Shown: positions 1 through 8,918 of the stretch, one piece after another
Position numbering within the stretch: position 1 is the first letter of the stretch
Layout of the letters: the number at the start of each line of letters is the position of its first letter
From: an uncultured Christensenella sp.
Lineage (GTDB): Bacteria > Bacillota > Clostridia > Christensenellales > CAG-917
Assembly (NCBI GenBank): GCA_910578325.1
Contig: CAJTQT010000001.1
Span: 62,001 to 126,000 of the forward strand
Direction of reading: 5' to 3'
Length of the DNA: 64,000 nucleotides
The notes under the pieces: model-generated
Told to the model about the DNA's origin: nothing
The model's database searches: none
Seen by the model: only the letters and a program-made list of their open reading frames with translations
Program-made: the position numbers and the translations under genes

Positions 1-573
1 CTTTTCCAACTGATCCGAAATGAAATCCTCTATTTTCTGCGCTCTTTCCTGCGGAGTGGATACGTCCGCCTTGAACAAATCCGTGAGCGTAACCGCGCCG
101 AAAGGAAGCGTCTCGTAATGTATGAGATTGCGTCTGTTGTAATAAATGAGATTCGTCGAACCGCCGCCCATTTCCATTATGAGACCTTTGGGGATATCCA
201 TAGAATTTATAACGCCCTGATATACGAGCATAGCCTGTTCTTCTACGGAGAGCACCTTGATCTTAATCCCGCAGGTCATCGCCACTTCGTCAAGAAAACT
301 CTTCTGGTTTTTGGCACGGCGCACCGCGGCGGTGGCATACGCGAAAATCTTGTCCACGCGGTTAGCGTCGCAGAGCCTGCGGAACATAGTTAGCGTCTTT
401 ATGGTCTGTGCAATACGCTGCGGTTTGATGAAACCGTCCCAATCCATATCCTGACCGAGACGCACCGTTTCTTTAAGTTCGTCAAAAACGACGAAATGTC
501 CGCCGTCGAGGACGTTGACAAGCACTAATCTTGCCGAATTCGAACCGAGATCGATAATTGCTATCTTTTCCAT
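1..573 (-). CDS. Ppx/GppA-family phosphatase, N-terminal part (cut by window edge)
   Basis: The first 191 residues of a Ppx/GppA-type protein (exopolyphosphatase or guanosine pentaphosphate phosphatase) of the ASKHA fold, acting in the cytoplasm on polyphosphate or pppGpp. The N-terminus carries the phosphate-1 motif IIDLGSNSARLVLV (residues 6-19). A second phosphate motif, MEMGGGSTNLIYY, lies near residue 137. The start at 573 follows GGGAG by a good spacing. The C-terminal half lies left of the window, so the two activities cannot be told apart. A strong promoter and a leader of about 180 nt with a perfect palindrome lie upstream. The family call is firm. Confidence 0.9.
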   Translation of the reverse strand, partial: MEKIAIIDLGSNSARLVLVNVLDGGHFVVFDELKETVRLGQDMDWDGFIKPQRIAQTIKTLTMFRRLCDANRVDKIFAYATAAVRRAKNQKSFLDEVAMTCGIKIKVLSVEEQAMLVYQGVINSMDIPKGLIMEMGGGSTNLIYYNRRNLIHYETLPFGAVTLTDLFKADVSTPQERAQKIEDFISDQLEK

Positions 574-673
574 TATTATTCTCCCGTCTAAATACTCCGA
601 AGTGTATACGGAATATCAGTTCTTGAATTACACGCGTTTTCCGCGCCCCTGTTTCCGCCCTTAAACACAATAA

Positions 674-693
674 TCAAGAAGTATACTTCTTGA
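674..693. promoter_or_regulatory. 20-bp perfect palindrome in the ppx leader
   Basis: TCAAGAAGTATACTTCTTGA is a perfect 20-bp inverted repeat with no spacer. It lies between the predicted promoter at 762-790 and the phosphatase start at 573, so it would sit inside the transcribed leader. Flanking CGCGCC (642-647) and GGCGCG (703-708) could pair around it in RNA. It may be a repressor operator or the tip of an RNA structure; the sequence alone does not decide. Confidence 0.5.
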
Positions 694-761
694 ACTTCAA
701 ACGGCGCGTCGGCAACACAGTACCTTGCAACCGAAACACCGCCGCTATTAAACTTGTATTG

Positions 762-790
762 ATTATAACTTAATTGAAATGAGTTGTAAA
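762..790 (-). promoter_or_regulatory. Sigma-A promoter for the ppx-type gene
   Basis: On the minus strand, TTTACA (785-790) and TATAAT (762-767) are separated by exactly 17 bp. Transcription would start near 755 and give a leader of about 180 nt before the start codon at 573. The rest of the 574-852 gap holds no convincing gene. Confidence 0.65.
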
Positions 791-852
791 TACCCCTTTT
801 TATGTTTTTGTCAACTTTTCGGATTAAAAGCGGAATAAATTCAACACGAGGG

Positions 853-1263
853 TTAAGTTTGACGGCTTGTTTTTTTATTTTTTTGTTTTCCGAACCTGAA
901 ATTCGCGGCTGTCTTGAACACCAGCGAACCGACCGCGACAACGCACAGGAATCCGCCGAAAAGTTTTTTGAGCAAATCGCCGTCTATCCGCGTTGCAAAA
1001 ACGGAAGCGGCGGCGCACGTAACTAACGCGGGCAGCAACAGCCATCCCAGATTTTGAGTCTTTACAAGTCCGTTATTTGTGTGTAACGCAAGCGCGATGG
1101 CGCCCGACGGCAAAAACGCAATCAGATTTGCATACTGGGCAGTAAGTTGCCCTACCCCCAACACCAACACTAACAGCGGAAGCGTCAGCGTTCCTCCGCC
1201 CATACCCATTCCTGCAAGAATCCCTCCGAGCACGCCCGCGAGAATAAAATATAAAAAATTCAT
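853..1263 (-). CDS. TauE/SafE-family permease, half-size (second of a pair)
   Basis: A 136-residue hydrophobic protein matching one half of a TauE/SafE (TSUP) anion exporter. Full-length family members are about 250 residues with two homologous halves. The N-terminal segment has the glycine-rich repeat GMGMGGGTLTLPLL seen at the start of each TSUP half, followed by three or four hydrophobic helices and a short basic tail. The start follows AGGAGA. It lies 42 bp after the other half-size gene on the same strand, so the two probably form one transporter. The substrate (sulfite, sulfonate or another small anion) is unknown. Confidence 0.8.
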   Translation of the reverse strand: MNFLYFILAGVLGGILAGMGMGGGTLTLPLLVLVLGVGQLTAQYANLIAFLPSGAIALALHTNNGLVKTQNLGWLLLPALVTCAAASVFATRIDGDLLKKLFGGFLCVVAVGSLVFKTAANFRFGKQKNKKTSRQT

Positions 1264-1305
1264 AATCTTCTCCTAAATCAATATTACTGCATTAGAATAT
1301 CGAAA

Positions 1306-1740
1306 TCATCCTGTAATCATCTTTATTCCCGCAAAAAGCATAAGTCCGTAAAAGAGAAACGAAAGCAATTCGTTGGAAAGTTTTTTGAGCAATAACGCGC
1401 CGATTATTCCCCCTCCGACCACACCGATCACGGTGGGCAGAATCACTCCCCACTCGAACGAGCCTCTTACGGAATAAACCACCGTGCTCACGAGACACAG
1501 CGGAAGAATCACCGCTATTGCGGTCGCGTGCGAATGCCTGTCGTCAAGTCCGCCTATAAACGAGAGCGCGGGAACGGCAAGCATCCCGCCTCCCGCTCCG
1601 AAAATTCCGTTTACTATTCCTATAAACAAACCCGCAAGAGCAAGAAACAATCTGCGTTTTTTTATGCTCTTTGCTTTTAGACGGTTATATTTAAAGGTGT
1701 TGCCGTCAATTATTCTGTTGTAAAACACCGTATCCGCCAT
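1306..1740 (-). CDS. TauE/SafE-family permease, half-size (first of a pair)
   Basis: A 144-residue protein matching the other TSUP half. After a basic N-terminal stretch of about 30 residues comes the repeat motif GIFGAGGGMLAVPAL, then three or four membrane segments. A GGGGG ribosome-binding site precedes the start. It is transcribed ahead of the 853-1263 gene. Each protein ends cleanly with its own start and ribosome-binding site, so this looks like a genuine two-subunit arrangement rather than a frameshift. The transported anion cannot be inferred. Confidence 0.8.
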   Translation of the reverse strand: MADTVFYNRIIDGNTFKYNRLKAKSIKKRRLFLALAGLFIGIVNGIFGAGGGMLAVPALSFIGGLDDRHSHATAIAVILPLCLVSTVVYSVRGSFEWGVILPTVIGVVGGGIIGALLLKKLSNELLSFLFYGLMLFAGIKMITG

Positions 1741-1871
1741 ATAAAATCCCCCTTTCGCAGCCGCGAAACATTAAAATCACGATTAGTGTTTTTAATTTAA
1801 CGGAAAGTATGAAAATTTATTGCCAAAAGGGGCTTTTTGTATTAGAATGTTTAATCATATATATTTATGCG

Positions 1872-1885
1872 GCGCGTATACGCGC
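1872..1885. repeat. Alternating C/G palindrome
   Basis: GCGCGTATACGCGC is a perfect 14-bp palindrome between the TauE/SafE genes and the large lipoprotein gene. Similar elements occur at 20834, 25950, 33196, 38253 and 53205, all between genes. Confidence 0.4.
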
Positions 1886-1941
1886 ACGCGTTTAGGTATT
1901 GATAGGGCGAAAGCCTAAAAATAAATCTTTACAGGTTTGGT

Positions 1942-4900
1942 ATGAACAAGAAGAAATTTACTGTACTGGCTCTACTGATGGTTGTGATACTTACGCTCAC
2001 CACCTGCCTGTTCGTTGCCTGCAACCCCGATAATTCGGACGACGGCACGAATAAGGAAATCAAGGCGACGGAAGGATTGCTCATCAACAACAGCGACTTC
2101 AAGGTCGTGGACACGTCCGTAAAGACGTATCCGCGCTCACTGACGAGTTGGACGGGCGCGAAGATGTATTCGACGAGCACGTTCAGAGACGACGTAACCG
2201 CGGGTATTATAAACCTCGAACAGTCGTTGTACAACGCGAACAAGTCGAAGTGGGAAGACGTTGACGACGTCATTCGCGAGAAACTTCTCGCAGGCGGAAG
2301 ATACGGTTCCGACGACGAAATCAAAAACGCGCTTATGATTTATATGCCCGAGGAAACCACAAACAGCAACGGCAATAAAATCCACGGCGCAACCGCATAC
2401 GGCTATACGTCCACGAGTTTCACTCTCGACAAAGGTTCGTACTATAAACTCACCGTCGACGTACTCACCTACGACATCGCAGGCGAAAAAGACGACAAGG
2501 GCAACCCCGTCGAGGGAAGCCAGCCCGGAGCGCGCATTTACGTAAGTTCCAACACTTACGCCGAATTTGCGGGCATCGACACGAAGGGCGAGTGGAAGAC
2601 TTACACCATTTATATCGAAACGGCTCCCGCCGCTACAACCAGCCTTACGCTTCAACTCGGTCTGGGTAAATATCAATCCTACTTCACCAAAGGTCTGACG
2701 ACGGGATATGCGTTTTTCGATAACGTTCTTCTCGAAAAAATCGAAGAAGACGGCTCCGAAAAATTCGCTGACGCTTTGGAGCAGGAAAAGACCGACGGCG
2801 GAGTTGCAACCGCTACTCTGAAAGTTCCCAACGGACGTTTCGAGTTCGGCTCCACCACCATTTCGTCTTCCGGCGCGCCCAGTTCCTGGACGCTCACTCC
2901 CGGCAACAGCGGCAAGGACGATCCCGCACCCTCTTCTCTGGGCTACAACGCGGTTATCGATCTGAGCAAATTTGCCGACAACTATACAAAGTATTCCTCG
3001 ACATATCACACCAGAAGCGGCGACAACTCCACTAATACGGAATATATCCCCGCCAAAAATCTGAGCAACATCGTCGATTTGATTACCGCGTACGAAGGCA
3101 GAGTCGGCAACAACGCCTTTATGCTCTCCCAGCAACTTATGACCGCTCAGGGCATAAAGTCCTCTCGTACTATCACAATCGAAAAGAACAAAATCTATAA
3201 ACTCTCCGTTCAACTGTACACTTACGCAATCCACGGAGCGGGCGTTTCGCTTATCCTTACCGGAAGCGACGGCAAGGACATCGTCATAAAGGGCATTTCC
3301 TCCGCGCCGTCCGACAACGTGTTTATCGGTTCGACCATTATAGACCCCGACAACAAGGGCTATACCAGCGGCGAAGACACGGGCGCGAGCACAAACGGCT
3401 GGACAACGTATTCCTTCTATATTCAGGGCAACCAGTTCAAAGATTATTCGTACAATATGAACATCTGGCTGGGTACGGAAGGCACAAACAGCAATAAGCA
3501 GGTCAAATATCACAGTTACACATCCAACTCCGACAACGCGACGACTTATCGCGCCAACGGAACGTTCTCGAACGGCTGGGTGTTTATCGACGACCTCGCT
3601 CTTGACGAAATCAGCGTACTCCCCGAGGCTGACGCAGGCGTCGGCATTATGGGCGCAAACGAAAATCAGACTCTCGACTGCGCAGTAAGCGGCAACAATT
3701 ACACATCTCTCCTTGTCGACCTGACGACTGATAACCTCTTTGGCGAAGGAGAAGATTACATGCTCGATAACGCGTCCGGCAAGACGTCTCTCGACGGCAT
3801 CAACGCAATCGGAAGCGGCGCGCCGAAAGGCTGGAAGAGCAACTTCGACGTCACCGACGAATCGAATCCCGTCATCGCGGATAACTCGGGCGAGAGTTTC
3901 ATAAGCGAAGGCATCGTTGACCTCACAAGCGAAAGCACTTTCAAAACCGCTGTCGGCGACGCGCACGTCTATCCCGGTCTACCTTACAACACCGTTTCCA
4001 AAAACGCGTATATGATGCACTCCGCAAAAGTCGGATATTTCGAAGTAGACACGGATACGTTAACAATCAAAGCGAATCAATTCTACCGCATCTCACTGTG
4101 GCTCAAAACGACGGACGTCAGCGCGACAAGCGGCGCGTACGTATACCTCGTCGATAAATCCGCCGAGGAAGAAGCGAATCTGACCAGTTTCACTAAAATC
4201 AACACCAAAGATTACGACGAGTATCTCAACGACTGGTGCGAAATCACAATGGTCATTCGCGGCGCGTCCGACAAAGACACCGACGTTGCGTTGCGCTTCA
4301 CTCTGGGTACAGGCAACAGATTTGCCGCGTCCACTTTGACGAGCGGCGCGCTGTTCATCACAAATATGAATATGTCCACCATTACGTATGCAAACTTCAA
4401 CGATACGAAGACGAGCACCTACGTAAAATCCGTGGATATGAGCGAATCGTATACCTACACTTTCACAAACGGAAACTTTGACGATTACGACCTCGACGAC
4501 GAGAATCTTGCGGACGGCAAGCCCCTCAAAGAGCAGGACGTTGCCGCAACTCCCGACGAGTGGACAATCAACGACAATACGCTCGATATAAACGGCAAAA
4601 ACGATTCCACCCTCTTCGCGGGCGTTATCGCGCTCACTCCCGACGAGGACAGACTGCACTTCTCCACCAGCCATCAGGCTGAAACGGCGACCGGCATATC
4701 TTCGGATATTTTCAACAACTTCTATGACGTTGACAATTATTCCGAGGAATACCTCAATTCGCTCGGCGGTCCGAATATGCTTGCAATAGGCAGCAAGGAC
4801 GACAAGAGTTATGCCGCGGGCTTCGCTTCCGCAAGCGTAACGCTTTCGGCGAACACCTATTACAGCCTCAGCGTTTACGTCAAAACCGTAGGAAAAACGA

Positions 4901-6339
4901 CTGCGAGCGTATTCCTCACAGGTGAATCCAGCGCAACCGGCGAGAACGCGTTCATAATTCAACAGACCGCGTCCAACGGCGACTGGACGAAATACACTTT
5001 CTATATCGAAGTCGGCAACGCAAGCGTTTCCGTCAAACTCAACCTGTGGCTCGGAAGAGACGTTAAATATATGAACGTCGAAGGCGACGGCGAAGAGGAA
5101 AAAGAAGAGAACGCCAAATCTTCGGGCGCGGTATTCTTTGACAATATCAACTATCAGACTATCGACGAGGAAACTTACAACGAGTCCGCAGATATAGAAA
5201 GCAACAAAAAGATATCCTTCCTCACCGACAGTTTCGACTCGCTTTCCAGCACTATCGAATCCAGAAGTTCCCTCACCACCCCCAACGGCTGGACGGGAGC
5301 GGCGGATACCAACCAGAGCACTTCGAACACCAAATCGGGTATTGCTTACGCAGACAGCGATTACTATGAAACCGAAATGGTGGACGGCACTCTCTACGCG
5401 AGACTGCTCGGCGTCGACTACAAGATAGAAGACGTCAAAATAACCGACGAGGAACTCGAAGAGGCAAAAGAAAGCGGCAATTACGAAGATATGGAAGACT
5501 CCGATATCATCGCCGCGCTCAAAGAAAAGAAAGTGCTCGACCAGAAGAAAGAAAACTGGATTCCCGTCAGCGAACTCAAAGCGTTCAGCGGAAACAGAAT
5601 GCTCGTCATCAACAACACCGTCAAGAGCGCGTACCGCTACACAAGTTCCTCCAACACTCTCAAAGAGAACAGTTGGTACAGAGTCAGCGTATACGTCCGC
5701 ACTTACGGTCTTATCGGAGAAGATGACGACGATACTATCGGCGCAAACGTCGAACTGTATCTCGGCTCCGCAAACGAATCCGACAATCCGTTCATCTTCA
5801 AAGCAATAAACACCCAGAAGCCCGAAACGGAAGTCTCCCCCGCATCCAACGAATGGACTCGCTATGAGTTCTACGTAAAGACGCTCGACGACGACATCAC
5901 TTCTGTCACAATCAAACTTTCGCTCGGCTCATATTCTTCTAACAACATCGACGGCGAAGACGTTGTCAAAGGTCTGACAAGCGGTTACGCGATGTTCGAC
6001 GACGTCACGATTGAAAAAATCGACGAAGATACTTTTGAAAAAGTTGAAGAGAGCGATACCGTTCTCAAACGTACAGTAGCGGCATATCAACCGGGCGACA
6101 GCAATGATCCCGGAGAGAACGATACGCCTAACAATAAATTCAACCTCGATTATCTGTGGTGGATGATCCCGACCATCGTAATCGGACTTGTTATCATAAT
6201 CGTTGTTATAGTCTTAGTCGTCCGCAAAGTTCGCAAGAATATGGTCGGCAACAAGAAGAAAGTCAAGAAATCGAATGCCCCGACGCGCTCGGAAGCAATC
6301 GACCACAAGCACAGCAGATACGACGAAGGCAAAGAATAA
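1942..6339 (+). CDS. Large lipoprotein with five carbohydrate-binding-like modules and a C-terminal membrane anchor
   Basis: A 1465-residue exported protein. The N-terminus is a signal peptide ending in a plausible lipobox (LFVAC, Cys near residue 28). Five modules follow, starting near residues 47, 293, 590, 841 and 1093. Each opens with an N-x-x-F element and a P/S-x-x-W, passes through a strand such as YKLSVQLYTY, WYRVSVYVRTY or YRISLWLKTT, and ends in a variant of GYAFFDNVLLEKI. This layout fits CBM4/9 (CenC)-like jelly rolls. After an acidic linker come a membrane helix (about 1404-1428) and a Lys/Arg-rich tail. No catalytic domain was recognised. Likely role: binding glycans at the cell surface. 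The family assignment is inferred from pattern. Confidence 0.7.
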   Translation: MNKKKFTVLALLMVVILTLTTCLFVACNPDNSDDGTNKEIKATEGLLINNSDFKVVDTSVKTYPRSLTSWTGAKMYSTSTFRDDVTAGIINLEQSLYNANKSKWEDVDDVIREKLLAGGRYGSDDEIKNALMIYMPEETTNSNGNKIHGATAYGYTSTSFTLDKGSYYKLTVDVLTYDIAGEKDDKGNPVEGSQPGARIYVSSNTYAEFAGIDTKGEWKTYTIYIETAPAATTSLTLQLGLGKYQSYFTKGLTTGYAFFDNVLLEKIEEDGSEKFADALEQEKTDGGVATATLKVPNGRFEFGSTTISSSGAPSSWTLTPGNSGKDDPAPSSLGYNAVIDLSKFADNYTKYSSTYHTRSGDNSTNTEYIPAKNLSNIVDLITAYEGRVGNNAFMLSQQLMTAQGIKSSRTITIEKNKIYKLSVQLYTYAIHGAGVSLILTGSDGKDIVIKGISSAPSDNVFIGSTIIDPDNKGYTSGEDTGASTNGWTTYSFYIQGNQFKDYSYNMNIWLGTEGTNSNKQVKYHSYTSNSDNATTYRANGTFSNGWVFIDDLALDEISVLPEADAGVGIMGANENQTLDCAVSGNNYTSLLVDLTTDNLFGEGEDYMLDNASGKTSLDGINAIGSGAPKGWKSNFDVTDESNPVIADNSGESFISEGIVDLTSESTFKTAVGDAHVYPGLPYNTVSKNAYMMHSAKVGYFEVDTDTLTIKANQFYRISLWLKTTDVSATSGAYVYLVDKSAEEEANLTSFTKINTKDYDEYLNDWCEITMVIRGASDKDTDVALRFTLGTGNRFAASTLTSGALFITNMNMSTITYANFNDTKTSTYVKSVDMSESYTYTFTNGNFDDYDLDDENLADGKPLKEQDVAATPDEWTINDNTLDINGKNDSTLFAGVIALTPDEDRLHFSTSHQAETATGISSDIFNNFYDVDNYSEEYLNSLGGPNMLAIGSKDDKSYAAGFASASVTLSANTYYSLSVYVKTVGKTTASVFLTGESSATGENAFIIQQTASNGDWTKYTFYIEVGNASVSVKLNLWLGRDVKYMNVEGDGEEEKEENAKSSGAVFFDNINYQTIDEETYNESADIESNKKISFLTDSFDSLSSTIESRSSLTTPNGWTGAADTNQSTSNTKSGIAYADSDYYETEMVDGTLYARLLGVDYKIEDVKITDEELEEAKESGNYEDMEDSDIIAALKEKKVLDQKKENWIPVSELKAFSGNRMLVINNTVKSAYRYTSSSNTLKENSWYRVSVYVRTYGLIGEDDDDTIGANVELYLGSANESDNPFIFKAINTQKPETEVSPASNEWTRYEFYVKTLDDDITSVTIKLSLGSYSSNNIDGEDVVKGLTSGYAMFDDVTIEKIDEDTFEKVEESDTVLKRTVAAYQPGDSNDPGENDTPNNKFNLDYLWWMIPTIVIGLVIIIVVIVLVVRKVRKNMVGNKKKVKKSNAPTRSEAIDHKHSRYDEGKE

Positions 6340-6366
6340 TCCCCGCCTTTAAGTAATCGACATCGG

Positions 6367-6400
6367 GACGCCGCTCTTATGAGCGGCGTCTTTATTATTA
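6367..6400 (+). terminator. Rho-independent terminator of the lipoprotein gene
   Basis: GACGCCGCTC and GAGCGGCGTC form a perfect 10-bp stem with a TTAT loop, followed by TTTATTATTA. It begins 28 bp after the lipoprotein stop codon. Confidence 0.9.
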
Positions 6401-6480
6401 GCAGGTACGGACAAAACTCTGCAATCTTACGCGCGTATAAAGTGTTCTTATGCGCGCTCAGACAGCATAAAGTTTTAGCA

Positions 6481-8022
6481 ATGAATAAAACTGCCAAATC
6501 TTTCGGAATCGTAACGAGTTTTGCCGTGCTCACCCGCGCGATTTCTTTTATATTCAAAATCTGGATGTCCCGCGCGCTCGGCGCGGAAACGGTCGGTCTT
6601 TATCAGATAGCGATGAGTGTTATGATGATGCTCTTTACGCTAACGTCCGGCGCACCGACAGTGCTGTCGAGAAAGATTGCAGAAGCGTCCTCAACGGGCG
6701 ACGTTAAACGCCAGAACGCTCTTACGACCGCTTCCCTGCTGCTGGGGCTCATCATATCTCTTGTGCTGTGCGGTCTTATGTTCGGGCTTCACTCGCAACT
6801 GGGATTTTTGTTTTCGGACGAAAGGTGCCTCCCTATATTTTTGATAATGCTGCCGACGCTTATCACCTCCACGCTATATGCGTCGTTCAGAAGTTGGTTT
6901 TGGGGAAGAAAAAATTTCCTTGCATTTTCGTCCACGGAACTACTTGACGAAATTGTAAAAATCATACTGTCGGTCGTATTTGCAGGCGGGCTCGTCACGT
7001 TTATAAGCGGCGCGCAGGGCATCGCTCTTGCAATGACGATATCCGACGCGCTGTGCGTGATTGTACTTGCACTCCTGTTCTTCATATCGGGAGGTCGGCT
7101 TGCCAAACCCAAAGGATACAAAGAGATAATAACGCGCACCGTTCCTCTTTCGGCAACGCGTATAATCACTTCTCTCGCAGCGTCTCTGACCGCCATAATA
7201 ATTCCGCAGATGCTTGTCAAAAGCGGAATGAGCGTATCCGCCGCCACGGCGGAATACGGCAGAGTTGCGGGAATGGCATTGCCGCTTATTATGGCGCCGA
7301 TCATGCTTGTAAGTTCGCTTTCAGTCGTCCTGATTCCCGACATAGCCGAACTCAGAGCAAAGGGAGATATGCAAAAAGTGCGTAAGAAAATTTCAAACGC
7401 GATGACATTCGCCGTGCTGATCGCCTCGGTATTCTTCGTGATATATCTTCCTCTCGGAAGGCAGATAGGCACTATGTTTTTCGGAGACGAACACGCGGGC
7501 ACGCTCGTATCCAACTGCTCCGTTATGCTCTTCCCCATAGCGATTTCGCAGGTAACGTCGCCGATGCTGAACTCTCTCGGAAAAGAAAAGAATACTTTTG
7601 TCATCTCTCTCGTCGGCGCGCTTGTCACATTGCCCTGCATATTCTTCCTTCCACAGGTCGCGGGAATATATTCTATGGCAATAGCGTCCGGTCTTTGCTT
7701 CACTGTTATGAGCATATTAAACGTAATTGTTCTCAAAAAGGAAGTAGGACATTTTGCCGACGTCAAAAAGTTTGCCAAAACTCTCGGATTCGCAATTCCG
7801 CTTGCCGTGCTCGGGCTGTTTTCCTCCCGCCTGCTCGGAAGAGTCACAAGCGATTTGGTCACAACAATCGTGCTTGCCGTGTTCCTGTGCTTCTTCCTGT
7901 TCATATTCATTTCCGCGTTCGATATCGCCGACATAACGGGGTACATTCGTCTGCTTCGCCCGACGGCTGCCGCATCAAAATCCAAACGCGGCAATAAGCG
8001 GCGCAAACGTCTTAAAACTTAA
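6481..8022 (+). CDS. SpoVB/MurJ-type polysaccharide flippase
   Basis: A 513-residue polytopic membrane protein of the MOP/PST flippase superfamily, closest by eye to SpoVB-type proteins (stage V sporulation protein B). Family members move lipid-linked cell-wall or polysaccharide precursors across the membrane. The N-terminus, KSFGIVTSFAVLTRAISFIF, and the following KIWMSRALGAETVGLYQIA are typical. An in-frame ATG at 6379 lies inside the terminator hairpin of the previous gene and is rejected; 6481 gives the family-typical start, though no strong ribosome-binding site precedes it. The C-terminus is very basic. It may serve spore cortex or vegetative envelope synthesis. Confidence 0.85.
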   Translation: MNKTAKSFGIVTSFAVLTRAISFIFKIWMSRALGAETVGLYQIAMSVMMMLFTLTSGAPTVLSRKIAEASSTGDVKRQNALTTASLLLGLIISLVLCGLMFGLHSQLGFLFSDERCLPIFLIMLPTLITSTLYASFRSWFWGRKNFLAFSSTELLDEIVKIILSVVFAGGLVTFISGAQGIALAMTISDALCVIVLALLFFISGGRLAKPKGYKEIITRTVPLSATRIITSLAASLTAIIIPQMLVKSGMSVSAATAEYGRVAGMALPLIMAPIMLVSSLSVVLIPDIAELRAKGDMQKVRKKISNAMTFAVLIASVFFVIYLPLGRQIGTMFFGDEHAGTLVSNCSVMLFPIAISQVTSPMLNSLGKEKNTFVISLVGALVTLPCIFFLPQVAGIYSMAIASGLCFTVMSILNVIVLKKEVGHFADVKKFAKTLGFAIPLAVLGLFSSRLLGRVTSDLVTTIVLAVFLCFFLFIFISAFDIADITGYIRLLRPTAAASKSKRGNKRRKRLKT

Positions 8023-8078
8023 TCTGCAAAATTTTACCAACTCCGTATAAAAGCGTTCAGTCATTACAAAATATCAGT

Positions 8079-8918
8079 ATGCTGAATCTGTTTATACGAT
8101 GTTTGATTCTATATTTCTTTCTGCTGATTGCTATGCGTCTTATGGGCAAGCGGCAATTGGGAGAATTGCAACCTTTCGAACTTGCCATCACTCTGGTGGC
8201 AAGCGAACTTGTGTGTATTCCTATGGGCGACGCGACGATTCCTATAATATACGGCATCATTCCCGTATTTTCGCTTTTCCTTATTCATATCATCATCACA
8301 AAACTCGCGACGAAAAGCGTACGTTTCCGCAAATTTCTCAACGGCAAACCGGTCATCATCATTGAAAAGGGCAATATACTACCCGACATTCTTAAAGAAC
8401 TCAATATGAACATAGACGACGTTATGGAAGCATTGCGCGGAACAGGTTATTTCAATCCGTCCGAGGTGGAATATGCAATTCTGGAAACGAACGGAAGCCT
8501 GACCGTGTTGCCCAAATCTCAAAATAAGCCGCTGTCTCCCGAGGATCTGGGGCTTCAACTCCCCGCCGCGTCAATTCCCGTAACGGTGATTATGGAAGGA
8601 GAGTTCCTCGGCGAAAACATAGCCACTCTCGACGGCATAACAAAAGAGCGCGTACTCACATTTTTAGACAGGCTGGGGATAAAACAACAGGACGTACTCG
8701 TGCTTCTGGTTTCTGGCACGGACGTATACCTGCAACCTTTTAAAGGCGATTTTATCACCGCTCAACTCGACAGCGCGGAATCTGCCGAACCCTCTATATC
8801 GATAGGTGAAAACGATAAGGAATCCGACGTGGAACGAATTTTCGCACCCTGCGACAACAATCCAGACGCACCCTGCGACGGTTTGGTTCAGAACGGCGAC
8901 GAGGAGGCGGACAAATGA
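8079..8918 (+). CDS. DUF421 (YetF/YcaP-like) membrane protein
   Basis: A 279-residue protein with three membrane segments in the first 85 residues and a cytoplasmic C-terminal domain. The signature RLMGKRQLGELQPFELAITL (residues about 20-39) is characteristic of the DUF421/YetF family. The middle carries the usual KPVIIIEKGNI and a motif around MEALRGTGYFNPSEVEYAI. The last 50 residues are acidic and Cys-containing and look lineage-specific. The molecular function of the family is not established; in Bacillus, members are linked to spores and the envelope. It overlaps the next gene by four bases (ATGA), so the two are translationally coupled. Confidence 0.9.
   Translation: MLNLFIRCLILYFFLLIAMRLMGKRQLGELQPFELAITLVASELVCIPMGDATIPIIYGIIPVFSLFLIHIIITKLATKSVRFRKFLNGKPVIIIEKGNILPDILKELNMNIDDVMEALRGTGYFNPSEVEYAILETNGSLTVLPKSQNKPLSPEDLGLQLPAASIPVTVIMEGEFLGENIATLDGITKERVLTFLDRLGIKQQDVLVLLVSGTDVYLQPFKGDFITAQLDSAESAEPSISIGENDKESDVERIFAPCDNNPDAPCDGLVQNGDEEADK

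Noticed and set aside
588..941. A small protein gene upstream of the Ppx/GppA gene
   Set aside because: The frame crosses the predicted promoter and overlaps the 3' end of the TauE/SafE gene; it has no ribosome-binding site or family match.
1885..1940. A cyclic-di-GMP-type riboswitch before the lipoprotein
   Set aside because: A GGGCGAAAGCC hairpin is present, but the conserved core of that riboswitch class is not. It is only a short stem.
2137..3966. A 609-codon minus-strand frame
   Set aside because: It is antisense to the lipoprotein gene, whose signal peptide, modules and terminator are clear.
6379..6480. A longer N-terminus for the SpoVB-type flippase
   Set aside because: The upstream ATG lies inside the terminator hairpin of the preceding gene, and the extra 34 residues do not fit the family.
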